Positions 20,461-28,922 of a DNA stretch of 64,000 nt are shown in pieces. This DNA is from Pandoraea anapnoica (lineage in GTDB: Bacteria; Pseudomonadota; Gammaproteobacteria; Burkholderiales; Burkholderiaceae). The notes beneath the pieces are model-generated. The model was not told the DNA's origin. It did no database searches and saw nothing but the letters and a program-made list of their open reading frames with translations. A program made the position numbers and the translations under genes. Numbering within the stretch: the first letter of the stretch is position 1; each line of letters starts with the position of its first letter. The DNA lies in assembly GCF_902459765.1 (NCBI RefSeq), contig NZ_CABPSP010000012.1, positions 124,001 to 188,000 on the forward strand, written 5' to 3'.

Positions 20461-20939
20461 TGCGGCAGGCCGGACCGAATCACTATTCGCCGATGACACC
20501 GGCAGACCTCGACGAAGTTGTCGCGGTCGAAGTGCGCGCGTACCCGTTTCCGTGGACGCGCCAGAACTTCGCCGATTCACTGGATGCCGGGCATCAGGGC
20601 GTTTGTCTGCGGGCTGTCGACGGGACGTTGCTCGGGTATTTCCTGTTGATGCCGGTGGTCGATGAATCGCATCTGCTTAATGTTTGCGTCGTGCCCGAAA
20701 TGCAAGGCAACGGGCTCGGCGTGCAGTTGTTGCAGGAGATCGTGCGTGTCTCTCGTGAGCAGGGCATGGGCGGGGTGCTGCTGGAGGTGCGTCCGTCCAA
20801 TGTGCGGGCGTTACGCATTTACGAGCGTTTCGGTTTCGAGCAGATCGGCCGACGCAAGGGATACTATCCAGCGAGTGGGCGTCGTGAAGACGCCATTGTG
20901 ATGCGCCTGTCGTGGGAGATCGATCGTGCCGTGGCCTAA
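20460..20939 (+). CDS. rimI: Ribosomal protein S18 alanine N-acetyltransferase
   Basis: The 159-residue GNAT protein transfers acetyl from acetyl-CoA to the N-terminal amine of S18 and some other proteins. Visible are the [20 protein letters not shown]-like opening (EVRAYPFPW), [19 protein letters not shown] with the acetyl-CoA loop (QGNGLG), and [20 protein letters not shown] followed by GYYP, all typical of RimI. It overlaps tsaB by one base and the uracil-DNA glycosylase gene by 14 bases, so the three are tightly coupled. Confidence 0.95.
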   Translation: MRQAGPNHYSPMTPADLDEVVAVEVRAYPFPWTRQNFADSLDAGHQGVCLRAVDGTLLGYFLLMPVVDESHLLNVCVVPEMQGNGLGVQLLQEIVRVSREQGMGGVLLEVRPSNVRALRIYERFGFEQIGRRKGYYPASGRREDAIVMRLSWEIDRAVA

Positions 20940-22023
20940 AGCGATTCTTGAAGAGTTCGGGCTGTGGCCGGTGTGGATGTCCAACGACGCCGTGGCGAAT
21001 GCGGCCCATGCGGCGCAGGCCGCCGATGTTACGGCTGCGGCGTCTGCCGGGCATGGCGACGTGGCAACGCTTGATGCGCCAGGGGCTGCGCAAAGCGACG
21101 ACTTGCCGCCGTGGGATGTCGCACCGTCAGCGGTGCCATCAGGCGCGCCAGTGAGTGCCGCACGTCCTGCTGCCCGTCCGTCCGCGTTCGACGATGCGCC
21201 CGCGCGTCCTGCGGCTCCGACACCTCCCGCGCCGCGCGACTTCGCGCCGACGCCGGTAGCACGGGAGACTTCGCGTCGCGCCTCCGCCGACATGCCGCCC
21301 GACGACATCCCGATGTGGCTGGACAGCGAAGGCAACGGTGATGGCGACGCCGCCGCCGATGCCGCGCTCTGGTCGATCGTACGCGATGCGGGCGAGGACG
21401 CGCCGTCGCGTCCTGCATTGCCGGGCGTGGAGACGCTGGACTGGGAAGCGCTCACGGAACGCGTTGCCGGTTGCCGCTTGTGCGGTTTGTGCGAGAAGCG
21501 CACGCAGACAGTCTTCGGCGTTGGTGACCGCGAGGCCGACTGGCTGCTGGTGGGCGAAGCGCCCGGGCAGCAGGAGGACTTGCAAGGTGAGCCGTTCGTC
21601 GGTCAGGCGGGTAAGCTGCTCGACAACATGCTGCGGGCGTCGGCGTTGCGGCGAGGCGAGAACGTGTACATCGCCAACGTGCTCAAGTGCCGCCCGCCGA
21701 ACAACCGCGATCCGGAACCGGCTGAAGTGGCGAGTTGCGAGCCTTATCTGAAGCGTCAGGTCGCGTTGCTCAAGCCGCGCGTGATCGTGGTGATGGGCCG
21801 CTTTGCGGCGCAGAGTATTTTGCGGACGCAGGCGAGCATCGCCAGCTTGCGCGGACGCGTGCATGAGTACGAAGGGGTGCCGGTGATCGTGACGTACCAT
21901 CCGGCCTATCTGTTGCGCAGTCTGCCCGACAAGGCCAAGGCCTGGACGGATTGGTGCCTGGCGCGGGCTACCTATGAGGCCGTGTGCGAAACGACTCCGG
22001 ACCACAAGCCTACGGCGAACTGA
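20926..22023 (+). CDS. Family 4 uracil-DNA glycosylase with long N-terminal extension
   Basis: The 365-residue protein removes uracil from DNA in base excision repair. The catalytic domain starts near residue 172. Cysteines at about 183, 186, 255 and 271 ([22 protein letters not shown]) are the expected 4Fe-4S ligands of family 4. The active-site motif is [20 protein letters not shown], and [12 protein letters not shown] carries the late His. Residues 1-165 are an Ala/Pro-rich, probably disordered extension of unknown role. A GTG start inside rimI is used. The 3' end overlaps the DUF1853 gene by 40 bases. Confidence 0.93.
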   Translation: MPWPKAILEEFGLWPVWMSNDAVANAAHAAQAADVTAAASAGHGDVATLDAPGAAQSDDLPPWDVAPSAVPSGAPVSAARPAARPSAFDDAPARPAAPTPPAPRDFAPTPVARETSRRASADMPPDDIPMWLDSEGNGDGDAAADAALWSIVRDAGEDAPSRPALPGVETLDWEALTERVAGCRLCGLCEKRTQTVFGVGDREADWLLVGEAPGQQEDLQGEPFVGQAGKLLDNMLRASALRRGENVYIANVLKCRPPNNRDPEPAEVASCEPYLKRQVALLKPRVIVVMGRFAAQSILRTQASIASLRGRVHEYEGVPVIVTYHPAYLLRSLPDKAKAWTDWCLARATYEAVCETTPDHKPTAN

Positions 22024-23090
22024 TCGAAACGCTGCGCGAGGCGCCGGTGCGCGACCTCGCGTGGTTATTGTTGTCCGCCGATCTGCTCAGTGCCGCCCGA
22101 TTCCCGGCGGCATTGGCGCACTTCAACGCCGAACCCGTCTTCCCCTCTCAAATCCTTCACGACTGGCTGCTCGCCTGTGACGCCGATCCCGCGCCGTTGC
22201 ACGAGATGATGGCGCGCGGCGAAAGCCACCGTCTGGGGCGCTATGCAGAGCAACTGCTGCATTTCGCGTTGCTGCATAGCCCGCACTTCGATCTGCACGC
22301 CGCCGGTTTGCAGGTTCGCGACGCGCGTCGCGGCAACATGACGCTTGGAGAGTGCGACTTTCTTATGACGCGTCTCGCCGATCGCCAGTTATTGCATTGG
22401 GAACTGGCGGTGAAGCTGTATCTGTTCGTTCCGCCGGAGGCGTCGGAGTCGCCGGAGACAGCGGGTACGCTCGACGAGCGCGCCCTCCAGTTCCGTTGGC
22501 TGGGACCTAATCTCGCCGACAGTCTTGCAGACAAGGTGGCGCGGTTGCTCGGCCATCAATTGCGCCTGACCACACTTGACGCCGCGCGCAGTGCGCTGCC
22601 TGCCGATGGGCCGTGGTTGCCTCAGGTGTATCTCAAGGGATGGCTGTTTCATCCGCTCGGGCAGCAGGGGCGGCTGCCGCAACTGGTGTCCGAGGGACAT
22701 GGTAGAGGCTGGTGGGCGACGCTCGATGCGTGGTGGTCGCACGCGCAATCGGTATCGCCACATCAGGCCTGGGCCATGCTGCCACGCGCGCGCTGGCTTG
22801 CGCCCGCACGCGTCGAAGCTTCGACGGTGCTCTCGCCGGAAGCCATGCGTGCCCGCATCGAGACGCACTGGCATGAGCGTGGGGTAGCAGAGCCGCTGCT
22901 GATCGTTGCGTTGAGAAGAGGCGCTGGCGAGGAAGTTGACGGAGCCTGGTTCGAATGCGAGCGGGGTTTCATCGTCCCCGACTTCTGGGCGCCGCGTGCA
23001 CGGCATCGCATCGAAGAGCTGAGTGAGCGGGCAGACGCCGCAGCGCGACGCGCACTGGCGCAAAGTGCCGACGACGCGCCATCGATCTGA
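21984..23090 (+). CDS. DUF1853 family protein
   Basis: The 368-residue protein matches DUF1853 by its pattern, including LGRYAEQLLHFALLH, DFLMTRLADRQLLHWELAVKLYLF, FRWLGPNLADSLADKVARLL and a mid-protein VYLKGWLFHP. The function is unknown. The conserved core (Glu, Asp, Glu-x-Lys) has a nuclease-like feel, which I cannot establish. It starts with GTG 40 bases inside the glycosylase gene, so it is translated as part of the tsaB-rimI-udg run and may share a nucleic-acid role. Confidence 0.8.
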   Translation: MRNDSGPQAYGELIETLREAPVRDLAWLLLSADLLSAARFPAALAHFNAEPVFPSQILHDWLLACDADPAPLHEMMARGESHRLGRYAEQLLHFALLHSPHFDLHAAGLQVRDARRGNMTLGECDFLMTRLADRQLLHWELAVKLYLFVPPEASESPETAGTLDERALQFRWLGPNLADSLADKVARLLGHQLRLTTLDAARSALPADGPWLPQVYLKGWLFHPLGQQGRLPQLVSEGHGRGWWATLDAWWSHAQSVSPHQAWAMLPRARWLAPARVEASTVLSPEAMRARIETHWHERGVAEPLLIVALRRGAGEEVDGAWFECERGFIVPDFWAPRARHRIEELSERADAAARRALAQSADDAPSI

Positions 23091-23134
23091 CGCCGGATCG
23101 GTGATCGCGCCGCCGCCGCTTCCTGATCTGTCGC

Positions 23135-23977
23135 TCAGTCTTTCGGCCAGACGGCGTGGAAGTGGTGAACCGGCCCGATGCCTTTGCCGATCTGAAGTTC
23201 GTCGCTGGCGGCAAGCGCGCCGTTGAGGTACGCCTTCGCGTCGCGCACGGTGTCCGACCAGTCGTTGCGACGCGGGCGGAGTGCGGCGAGCGCGGCGGAG
23301 AGCGTGCAGCCCGTGCCGTGCGTGTTATGGGCTGCAATGCGCGGTGCGTTGAACCGCTCGACGCCAGTCGCACTCACGAGCCAGTCCGGGCTGAGATCCC
23401 CCGCCAGATGACCACCCTTGACCAGCACGTTGCGAGCGCCGAGCGCGCGCAGTGCCTGTGCCTGGCGCTCCATCTCGGCTTCGTCCGTCGCGGCTTCTAC
23501 CCCCAGCAATGCTGCCGCTTCCGGCAGATTCGGCGTGATGATGTCGGCCAGTGGCAGCAGTACGTCGCGCAAGGCCGCGACCGCATCCGGTTGTAGCAGC
23601 GCGTGACCGCTCTTCGAGATCATGACCGTGTCGAGCACGACGAAGCGCGGCTTGTATTGACGCAGCCCGGCGGCCACGGCACGCACGACATCCGCATTAG
23701 CGAGCATGCCGATCTTGACGGCGTCGACCTTCAGATCCTGAAAGACGGCGTCCATCTGCGCCGTCACAAAGCTTGCGGGCGGCGTGTGAATGTCCGTCAC
23801 GCCCTGCGTGTTCTGCGCGGTGAGCGCTGTAATCACGCTGGCACCATAGGCGCCGAGGGCTGAGAAGGTCTTGAGGTCGGCCTGAATGCCTGCGCCACCG
23901 CCGGAGTCGGAGCCGGCGATGGTGAGGGCGATGGGAATGGACGACTGACGTGCTTGGGAAGGCTGACGCAAATTCAT
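23135..23977 (-). CDS. thiD: Hydroxymethylpyrimidine / phosphomethylpyrimidine kinase
   Basis: The 280-residue ribokinase-fold enzyme phosphorylates HMP and HMP-P in thiamine biosynthesis. It carries IALTIAGSDSGGGAGIQADL (HMP and anion site), VDAVKIGMLAN, VVLDTVMISKSG, ITPNLPEAAALLG and the C-terminal HNTHGTGCTLSAALAA anion hole with the catalytic Cys/Gly loop. ATG 23977 is used because it lies one base after the stop of lplT, which signals translational coupling. An in-frame TTG at 23998 is less likely. Confidence 0.96.
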   Translation of the reverse strand: MNLRQPSQARQSSIPIALTIAGSDSGGGAGIQADLKTFSALGAYGASVITALTAQNTQGVTDIHTPPASFVTAQMDAVFQDLKVDAVKIGMLANADVVRAVAAGLRQYKPRFVVLDTVMISKSGHALLQPDAVAALRDVLLPLADIITPNLPEAAALLGVEAATDEAEMERQAQALRALGARNVLVKGGHLAGDLSPDWLVSATGVERFNAPRIAAHNTHGTGCTLSAALAALRPRRNDWSDTVRDAKAYLNGALAASDELQIGKGIGPVHHFHAVWPKD

Positions 23978-23978
23978 A

Positions 23979-25271
23979 TCAATGCTTGACTTCGCCAATG
24001 AGCGCGACCGAATCGAATTCGCGCTGATTGGCCTGGTGACGCTTCATGACGAGCCACATCGTTCCCGACACGAACACCCCGAAAAGAATGATCACGACCC
24101 CGACCGGCACATTGAACCAGATCAGCAGCGCGTAGAGGCACAGCATGATCAGCACCGACAGGTTCTCGTTGAAGTTCTGCACAGCAATGGAGTGGCCGGC
24201 CGAGAGCAGCACATGGCCACGGTGCTGGAGCAGAGCATTCATCGGCACCACGAAGAAACCCGCGAGCGCGCCGACGATGATCAGGAAGATATACGAGACG
24301 ATCAGATACAGCGGCACCTTCCATTCGGTGCCCCAGGGCAGCAAGTCCTTCGAGAAGAAAGCCATGGCCATGACGGCGATCCCCATCGCAATGCCGACCG
24401 GCAGCACCGACAGCGAGCGCTTGAGCGGAATGCGCGAGGCGGCGACGATCGCGCCGATGGCCACGCCCACAGCCGACACGGCTTGCAGGATCGCACCTTC
24501 GGAAAGCGTCATGCCGAGGGCCTTTTCGGCCCACCGCAGCACGATGAACTGGAGCGTAGCACCGGCCCCCCAGAACAGGGTGGTGACGGCGAGCGAGATC
24601 TGGCCCAGCTTGTCGCGCCACAGCGTGACGAAGCAATCGGCGAAGTCGGAGATCAGCTTGATCGGATTGCGTTCCTGACGCGCATAGCGTGCGCCGGTAT
24701 CGGGAATGCGCAGATTGAACAGTGCAGCAATTACATAAATGCCCATGATGATGATCATCGCGGCCATCGCCGGCGAGTTGATCACCTCAGGGGTGTGGTG
24801 CAGCACCCATGCGGATATGTGCGGACTGATGAGCGCGCCGCCGAGCACGGTGCCAAGAATGATCGAACTGACGGTCAATCCTTCGATCCAGCCATTCGCT
24901 GCGACGAGTTTCTCGGCGGGCAACAGCTCCGTGAGAATGCCGTACTTCGCGGGCGAGTACGCCGCTGCGCCGAAGCCCACCACGCCGTACGCAATCAACG
25001 GGTGCGAGCCGAACAGCATCATCAGACAGCCCACGACCTTGATCGAGTTGCTGATGAACATGACCTTGCCCTTGGGCATCGAGTCGGCGAACGCACCGAC
25101 GTAGGCGGCGAGAATGACGTACGAGAGAACGAAGAAGAGTTTGAGCAGCGGTGTCATCCACTGCGGGGAATGCAGATCCTTCAGGAGTGCGATTGCGGCA
25201 ATCAGCAATGCATTGTCGGCCAGCGACGAAAAAAACTGCGCGGCCATGATGGTATAAAAGCCTTTCTTCAT
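23979..25271 (-). CDS. lplT: Lysophospholipid transporter LplT (MFS)
   Basis: The 430-residue major-facilitator protein flips lysophospholipids inward across the inner membrane for re-acylation. It has about 12 hydrophobic segments. LplT-type stretches are GFYTIMAAQFFSSLADNALL at the N-terminus, GFGAAAYSPAKYGILTELLP, VAANGWIEGLTVSSIILGTV and FVVPMNALLQHRGHVLLSAG. No acyltransferase (Aas) fusion is present. The partner acyltransferase must be elsewhere. It leads a two-gene unit with thiD. An inverted repeat lies about 60 bases upstream. Confidence 0.94.
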   Translation of the reverse strand: MKKGFYTIMAAQFFSSLADNALLIAAIALLKDLHSPQWMTPLLKLFFVLSYVILAAYVGAFADSMPKGKVMFISNSIKVVGCLMMLFGSHPLIAYGVVGFGAAAYSPAKYGILTELLPAEKLVAANGWIEGLTVSSIILGTVLGGALISPHISAWVLHHTPEVINSPAMAAMIIIMGIYVIAALFNLRIPDTGARYARQERNPIKLISDFADCFVTLWRDKLGQISLAVTTLFWGAGATLQFIVLRWAEKALGMTLSEGAILQAVSAVGVAIGAIVAASRIPLKRSLSVLPVGIAMGIAVMAMAFFSKDLLPWGTEWKVPLYLIVSYIFLIIVGALAGFFVVPMNALLQHRGHVLLSAGHSIAVQNFNENLSVLIMLCLYALLIWFNVPVGVVIILFGVFVSGTMWLVMKRHQANQREFDSVALIGEVKH

Positions 25272-25609
25272 CGGTACTTGAGTCGATCCCGTGCGGCGTA
25301 AAACTTGCGTGTCTCGGTTGTCGGAATCCGCGGTATCCCGTCAGGGATACCCATACGGGAAGAAACCGGGCTTAAACACAGGGGTATCTGCGCTCATCGG
25401 CCATGCAAAAGTCGCTAATGGACCGTATGTTCGGTCTTGAAGCCCCCGTGCCGGGCGCCCGGTCGCCCTCGGTCTGAGACCGATATTGTTATCGGGAAAA
25501 AGATTTCGGCAAAACAAGTTGTGCGCACGGCTTTATAACACGAAAATATGCCGATGCGTTATGCCGCCGGCCTGTGCTGGCGCAGCTTCCCCTAAGATTC
25601 GATCCTGCC
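25272..25609. other. Divergent intergenic region, lplT / alr
   Basis: This 338-base region holds the inverted repeat at 25332-25351 and, on the plus strand, a -10-like TATAAC (25534-25539) about 70 bases before alr with no good -35. I see no gene in it. Confidence 0.45.
25332..25351. promoter_or_regulatory. Inverted repeat upstream of lplT
   Basis: GGTATCCC (25332-25339) and GGGATACC (25344-25351) are perfect arms around a GTCA spacer, 61 bases upstream of the lplT start. An overlapping pair TCCCGT/ACGGGA spans 25336-25360. Candidate operator in the lplT/alr divergent region. Confidence 0.35.
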
Positions 25610-26680
25610 ATGCCTCGTCCAATCAAAGCTTCGATTCATACCGCAGCACTCGCTCATAATCTCGATGTCGCCCGCCGTCACGCCCCCAACAGCAAAGTCT
25701 GGGCGGTGGTCAAGGCCAATGCCTACGGACATGGCATCGAAAACGCTTACCCCGGATTGCGTGACGCCGATGGTTTCGGCCTGCTAGACCTCGAAGAGGC
25801 CGTGCGCCTGCGAGAGCTGGGCTGGGCCGGTCCCATTCTGCTGCTCGAAGGGTTCTTCAAGCCCGAAGATCTCGCCATCGTCGACAAGTACGGTCTGACG
25901 ACCACGGTGCATAGCGACGAACAGTTGCGCATGCTCGAGACCACGCGTCTGACGAAACCGCTCAATATCCAGCTCAAGATGAACTCCGGCATGAACCGTC
26001 TCGGATTCGCGCCGGAGCGCTTTCGCGCCGCGTGGGAACGCGCGCGGGCCATTGCCGGTGTGAGCCAGATCGTGCTGATGACGCACTTCTCCGACGCCGA
26101 CGGCGAGCGGGGCATTGCGCATCAGATGGAGACGTTCGAGCGTGGTGCTTGCGATGTGCCGGGCGAGCGCAGCCTGTCCAATTCGGCCGCCACGTTGTTC
26201 CATCCGGCCGCGCATGGTGCGTGGGTGCGTCCTGGCATCATGCTCTACGGTTCGTCGCCGAAGGGGCTGGAAGTGACGGCCGCGCAACTCGACCTTCAGC
26301 CGGCGCAGACGCTCGAAGCCGAACTCATCGGCATTCAGGACGTGCCTGCCGGTGGCTCCGTCGGCTACGGCAGTTCGTTCGTCGCGGAGACGCCGATGCG
26401 CGTTGGCACCGTGGCATGCGGTTATGCCGACGGCTATCCGCGCGTCGCGCCCACGGGCACGCCGATTCTGGTGGACGGTGTGCGCACGCGTACCATCGGG
26501 CGCGTATCGATGGACATGTTGTCGGTCGATCTCACGCCGGTGCCGCAGGCGCGCGTGGGAGCGTCCGTCGCCTTGTGGGGGCGCGGCCTGTGCATCGACG
26601 AAGTCGCCGCTTCGGCCGGTACGCTGGGTTATGAACTGATGTGTGCGGTGGCGCGTCGCGTGCCGATTCACGCCGTCTGA
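25610..26680 (+). CDS. alr: Alanine racemase
   Basis: The 356-residue PLP enzyme interconverts L- and D-alanine and supplies D-Ala for peptidoglycan. The PLP lysine is Lys35 in [11 protein letters not shown], and the opposite catalytic Tyr is Tyr253 in SVGYGSSFV. The [10 protein letters not shown] and [11 protein letters not shown] segments, and [14 protein letters not shown] near the C-terminus, are conserved. ATG 25610 is chosen because the family begins with [15 protein letters not shown]; the 12-residue in-frame extension upstream is not conserved. radA follows after 22 bases. Confidence 0.97.
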   Translation: MPRPIKASIHTAALAHNLDVARRHAPNSKVWAVVKANAYGHGIENAYPGLRDADGFGLLDLEEAVRLRELGWAGPILLLEGFFKPEDLAIVDKYGLTTTVHSDEQLRMLETTRLTKPLNIQLKMNSGMNRLGFAPERFRAAWERARAIAGVSQIVLMTHFSDADGERGIAHQMETFERGACDVPGERSLSNSAATLFHPAAHGAWVRPGIMLYGSSPKGLEVTAAQLDLQPAQTLEAELIGIQDVPAGGSVGYGSSFVAETPMRVGTVACGYADGYPRVAPTGTPILVDGVRTRTIGRVSMDMLSVDLTPVPQARVGASVALWGRGLCIDEVAASAGTLGYELMCAVARRVPIHAV

Positions 26681-26702
26681 ACCCCGCGACAGGATTGCCT
26701 GC

Positions 26703-28076
26703 ATGGCTAAAGCCAAGACCGTCTATATCTGTACCGAATGCGGTGGCCAGACCCCCAAGTGGGCTGGTCAGTGTCCCAATTGCAATGGCTGGAATACGCT
26801 CGTCGAATCGGTGGCGGAGGCGTCTACCGGCCATCGCTACCAATCGCTCGCCAAGAGCACGCCGATTCGCAAGCTGGCGGAAATCGAAGCCTCCGACGTA
26901 CCGCGTTTTTCCAGCGGCGTGAGCGAATTTGATCGCGTGCTGGGCGGTGGTCTGGTCGCGGGCGGTGTGGTATTGATCGGCGGCGACCCGGGGATCGGCA
27001 AGTCGACGCTGCTGCTGCAATCGCTCGCGCATCTCGCGCGTGAGCGCCGTGCGCTGTATGTGAGCGGGGAAGAGTCCGGTGCGCAGATTGCATTGCGTGC
27101 GCAGCGGCTCGGTCTTGGCGCAGCGGGTGAGGGCGGTGGCGAACTTGATCTGCTCGCCGAAATCCAGCTTGAGAAGATTCTCGGTGCGATCGAATCGGAG
27201 AAACCCGACGTCGTCGTCATCGACTCGATTCAGACGATCTATTCCGAAGCGCTGACGTCGGCCCCGGGATCGGTCGCGCAGGTGCGCGAGTGCGCAGCAC
27301 AACTGACGCGCACCGCCAAGCAGAGTGGCGTGACGGTCATCATGGTCGGCCACGTGACGAAGGAAGGCAGTCTCGCCGGGCCGCGCGTGCTCGAACACAT
27401 TGTGGACACGGTGTTGTACTTCGAAGGGGATACGCATTCGTCGTATCGTCTGGTCCGTGCGTTCAAGAACCGCTTTGGCGCTGTGAATGAGCTGGGCGTG
27501 TTTGCGATGACGGAAAAGGGCCTGCGTGGCGTGGCCAATCCTTCGGCGCTGTTTCTTTCGCAGCATGAGCAAAGCGTGCCTGGTTCGTGCGTGCTGGTGA
27601 CGCAGGAGGGCACACGGCCGCTGCTCGTCGAGGTGCAGGCGCTGGTCGATACGGCGCAGGTGCCGAATCCTCGACGTCTGGCTGTGGGGCTGGAGCAGAA
27701 CCGTCTGGCGATGTTGCTGGCAGTGATGCACCGTCATGCGGGCATTGCCTGTTTCGATCAGGACGTGTTTCTGAATGCCGTCGGCGGCGTGAAGATTACC
27801 GAACCGGCGGCCGATCTCGCAGTGTTGCTCGCGATTCACTCGTCATTGCGCAACAAACCGCTACCGCGGGGCATCGTGGCGTTCGGGGAAGTGGGGCTTG
27901 CTGGGGAAATCCGTCCGAGCCCGCGTGGTCAGGATCGCCTCAAGGAGGCGGCCAAGCTGGGTTTCTCGATTGCGATCATTCCGAAAGCGAACGCGCCGAA
28001 GCAGCCGATCGACGGACTGGAAGTCCACGCGGTGGACCGTCTGGAACAAGCCATCTCGGTCGTGGCCGGACTGTAG
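26703..28076 (+). CDS. radA: DNA repair protein RadA
   Basis: The 457-residue protein promotes branch migration of recombination intermediates. An N-terminal zinc ribbon (CTECGGQTPKWAGQCPNC) precedes the RecA-like ATPase with Walker A GGDPGIGKSTLL. The RadA-specific KNRFG motif is at VRAFKNRFGAVNELGVF. The C-terminal half is Lon-protease-like without proteolytic residues (VGGVKITEPAADLAVLLAI, AFGEVGLAGEIRP). It is probably co-transcribed with alr. The gene ends opposite a convergent unknown gene with a perfect hairpin between. Confidence 0.97.
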   Translation: MAKAKTVYICTECGGQTPKWAGQCPNCNGWNTLVESVAEASTGHRYQSLAKSTPIRKLAEIEASDVPRFSSGVSEFDRVLGGGLVAGGVVLIGGDPGIGKSTLLLQSLAHLARERRALYVSGEESGAQIALRAQRLGLGAAGEGGGELDLLAEIQLEKILGAIESEKPDVVVIDSIQTIYSEALTSAPGSVAQVRECAAQLTRTAKQSGVTVIMVGHVTKEGSLAGPRVLEHIVDTVLYFEGDTHSSYRLVRAFKNRFGAVNELGVFAMTEKGLRGVANPSALFLSQHEQSVPGSCVLVTQEGTRPLLVEVQALVDTAQVPNPRRLAVGLEQNRLAMLLAVMHRHAGIACFDQDVFLNAVGGVKITEPAADLAVLLAIHSSLRNKPLPRGIVAFGEVGLAGEIRPSPRGQDRLKEAAKLGFSIAIIPKANAPKQPIDGLEVHAVDRLEQAISVVAGL

Positions 28077-28102
28077 TTCACGTTCGGACTAATGTTGCGC
28101 GA

Positions 28103-28129
28103 CGCTTCGGCACATCGCGTGCCGAAGCG
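28103..28129. terminator. Hairpin between convergent radA and the unknown gene
   Basis: CGCTTCGGCAC (28103-28113) and GTGCCGAAGCG (28119-28129) form a perfect 11-base stem with a five-base loop. No T tract follows on either side, so it may be a transcript end-stabilising hairpin rather than an intrinsic terminator. Confidence 0.5.
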
Positions 28130-28144
28130 AGCGGCCTCGTGGCA

Positions 28145-28873
28145 TTAACTGCCGCCGAGCGCCGCGCTGGCGGAGGCAAGCGCCTCCGTCTGTGCCTTCA
28201 GGGTGGGTTCGAAATCGCTCACCCACTTCATACGCGTCAAATCGAGCTGGATCAGTTCCACGAGCTGCTCGGCGTGTGCATTGGACCTCATTCCCTCGCG
28301 CTGGAGCGACTGATAGGTCACGCTGCGCGCTTGAGCGCCTGCATCGGTGCCAGCGCTCAGCCACGTTTCCTTATGCAGTAACTGCGTACCGAGGGCATGC
28401 ATGCGCGCAATCAACGTCTTCTCGACGGGGGCGTTTTGCCCGATCAGTTCCGCAAGCGAAGCGAAGGCGGTGCGGAAAGTGTCTGCCTCTCGATTTCTCA
28501 CGGTCGCCATGGTTTTCAAGTGCGAGACCATCGCGCGGAAGATCGCCTGATGTTCGACAAGCCGTGGCGCTGAGTCGACATCGTTGGCGGCTTGCGGCGC
28601 TGCCGTGGAGCCTTCCGCATATAGGCGACGCCACTCGTCGAGCAGGTCATCCATCGAGACGTGCGACAGGAAGTGCATTTCTCCGGCAAGTTCACCCAAC
28701 GCGGCCGAGCTGGTGGGCGTTCCCGCAGACGGTGGCTTGGATGCGCTCAGTGCTGCCTGGGCGAGTCCAAGCGCCGTGCGGTCCGCTTGAGCAAGTGTCT
28801 TAAGCACTGTCTCGATTGTCGTCATGGATGCGATCAGCGCATCCAGGCGTGCATCAATCGTTGATGTCGACAT
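28145..28873 (-). CDS. Hypothetical protein, all-helical
   Basis: I do not recognise this 242-residue protein. It has no signal peptide or membrane segment and is predicted nearly all helical, with Ala-, Leu- and Glu-rich runs and a Pro/Thr/Ser-rich break near residues 45-60. MHFLSHVSMDDLLDEWRRLY and EHQAIFRAMVSHLKTMATVR are its most distinctive stretches. It follows the ABC-F gene on the same strand after about 50 bases and is probably co-transcribed with it. The ATG at 28873 is preferred over an in-frame TTG at 28882. Codon use looks like its neighbours. Confidence 0.65.
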   Translation of the reverse strand: MSTSTIDARLDALIASMTTIETVLKTLAQADRTALGLAQAALSASKPPSAGTPTSSAALGELAGEMHFLSHVSMDDLLDEWRRLYAEGSTAAPQAANDVDSAPRLVEHQAIFRAMVSHLKTMATVRNREADTFRTAFASLAELIGQNAPVEKTLIARMHALGTQLLHKETWLSAGTDAGAQARSVTYQSLQREGMRSNAHAEQLVELIQLDLTRMKWVSDFEPTLKAQTEALASASAALGGS

Positions 28874-28922
28874 CGTGTTCAATTCGGTTTCAGATCTGTA
28901 GAAGGTATCGTCACGACACCTG

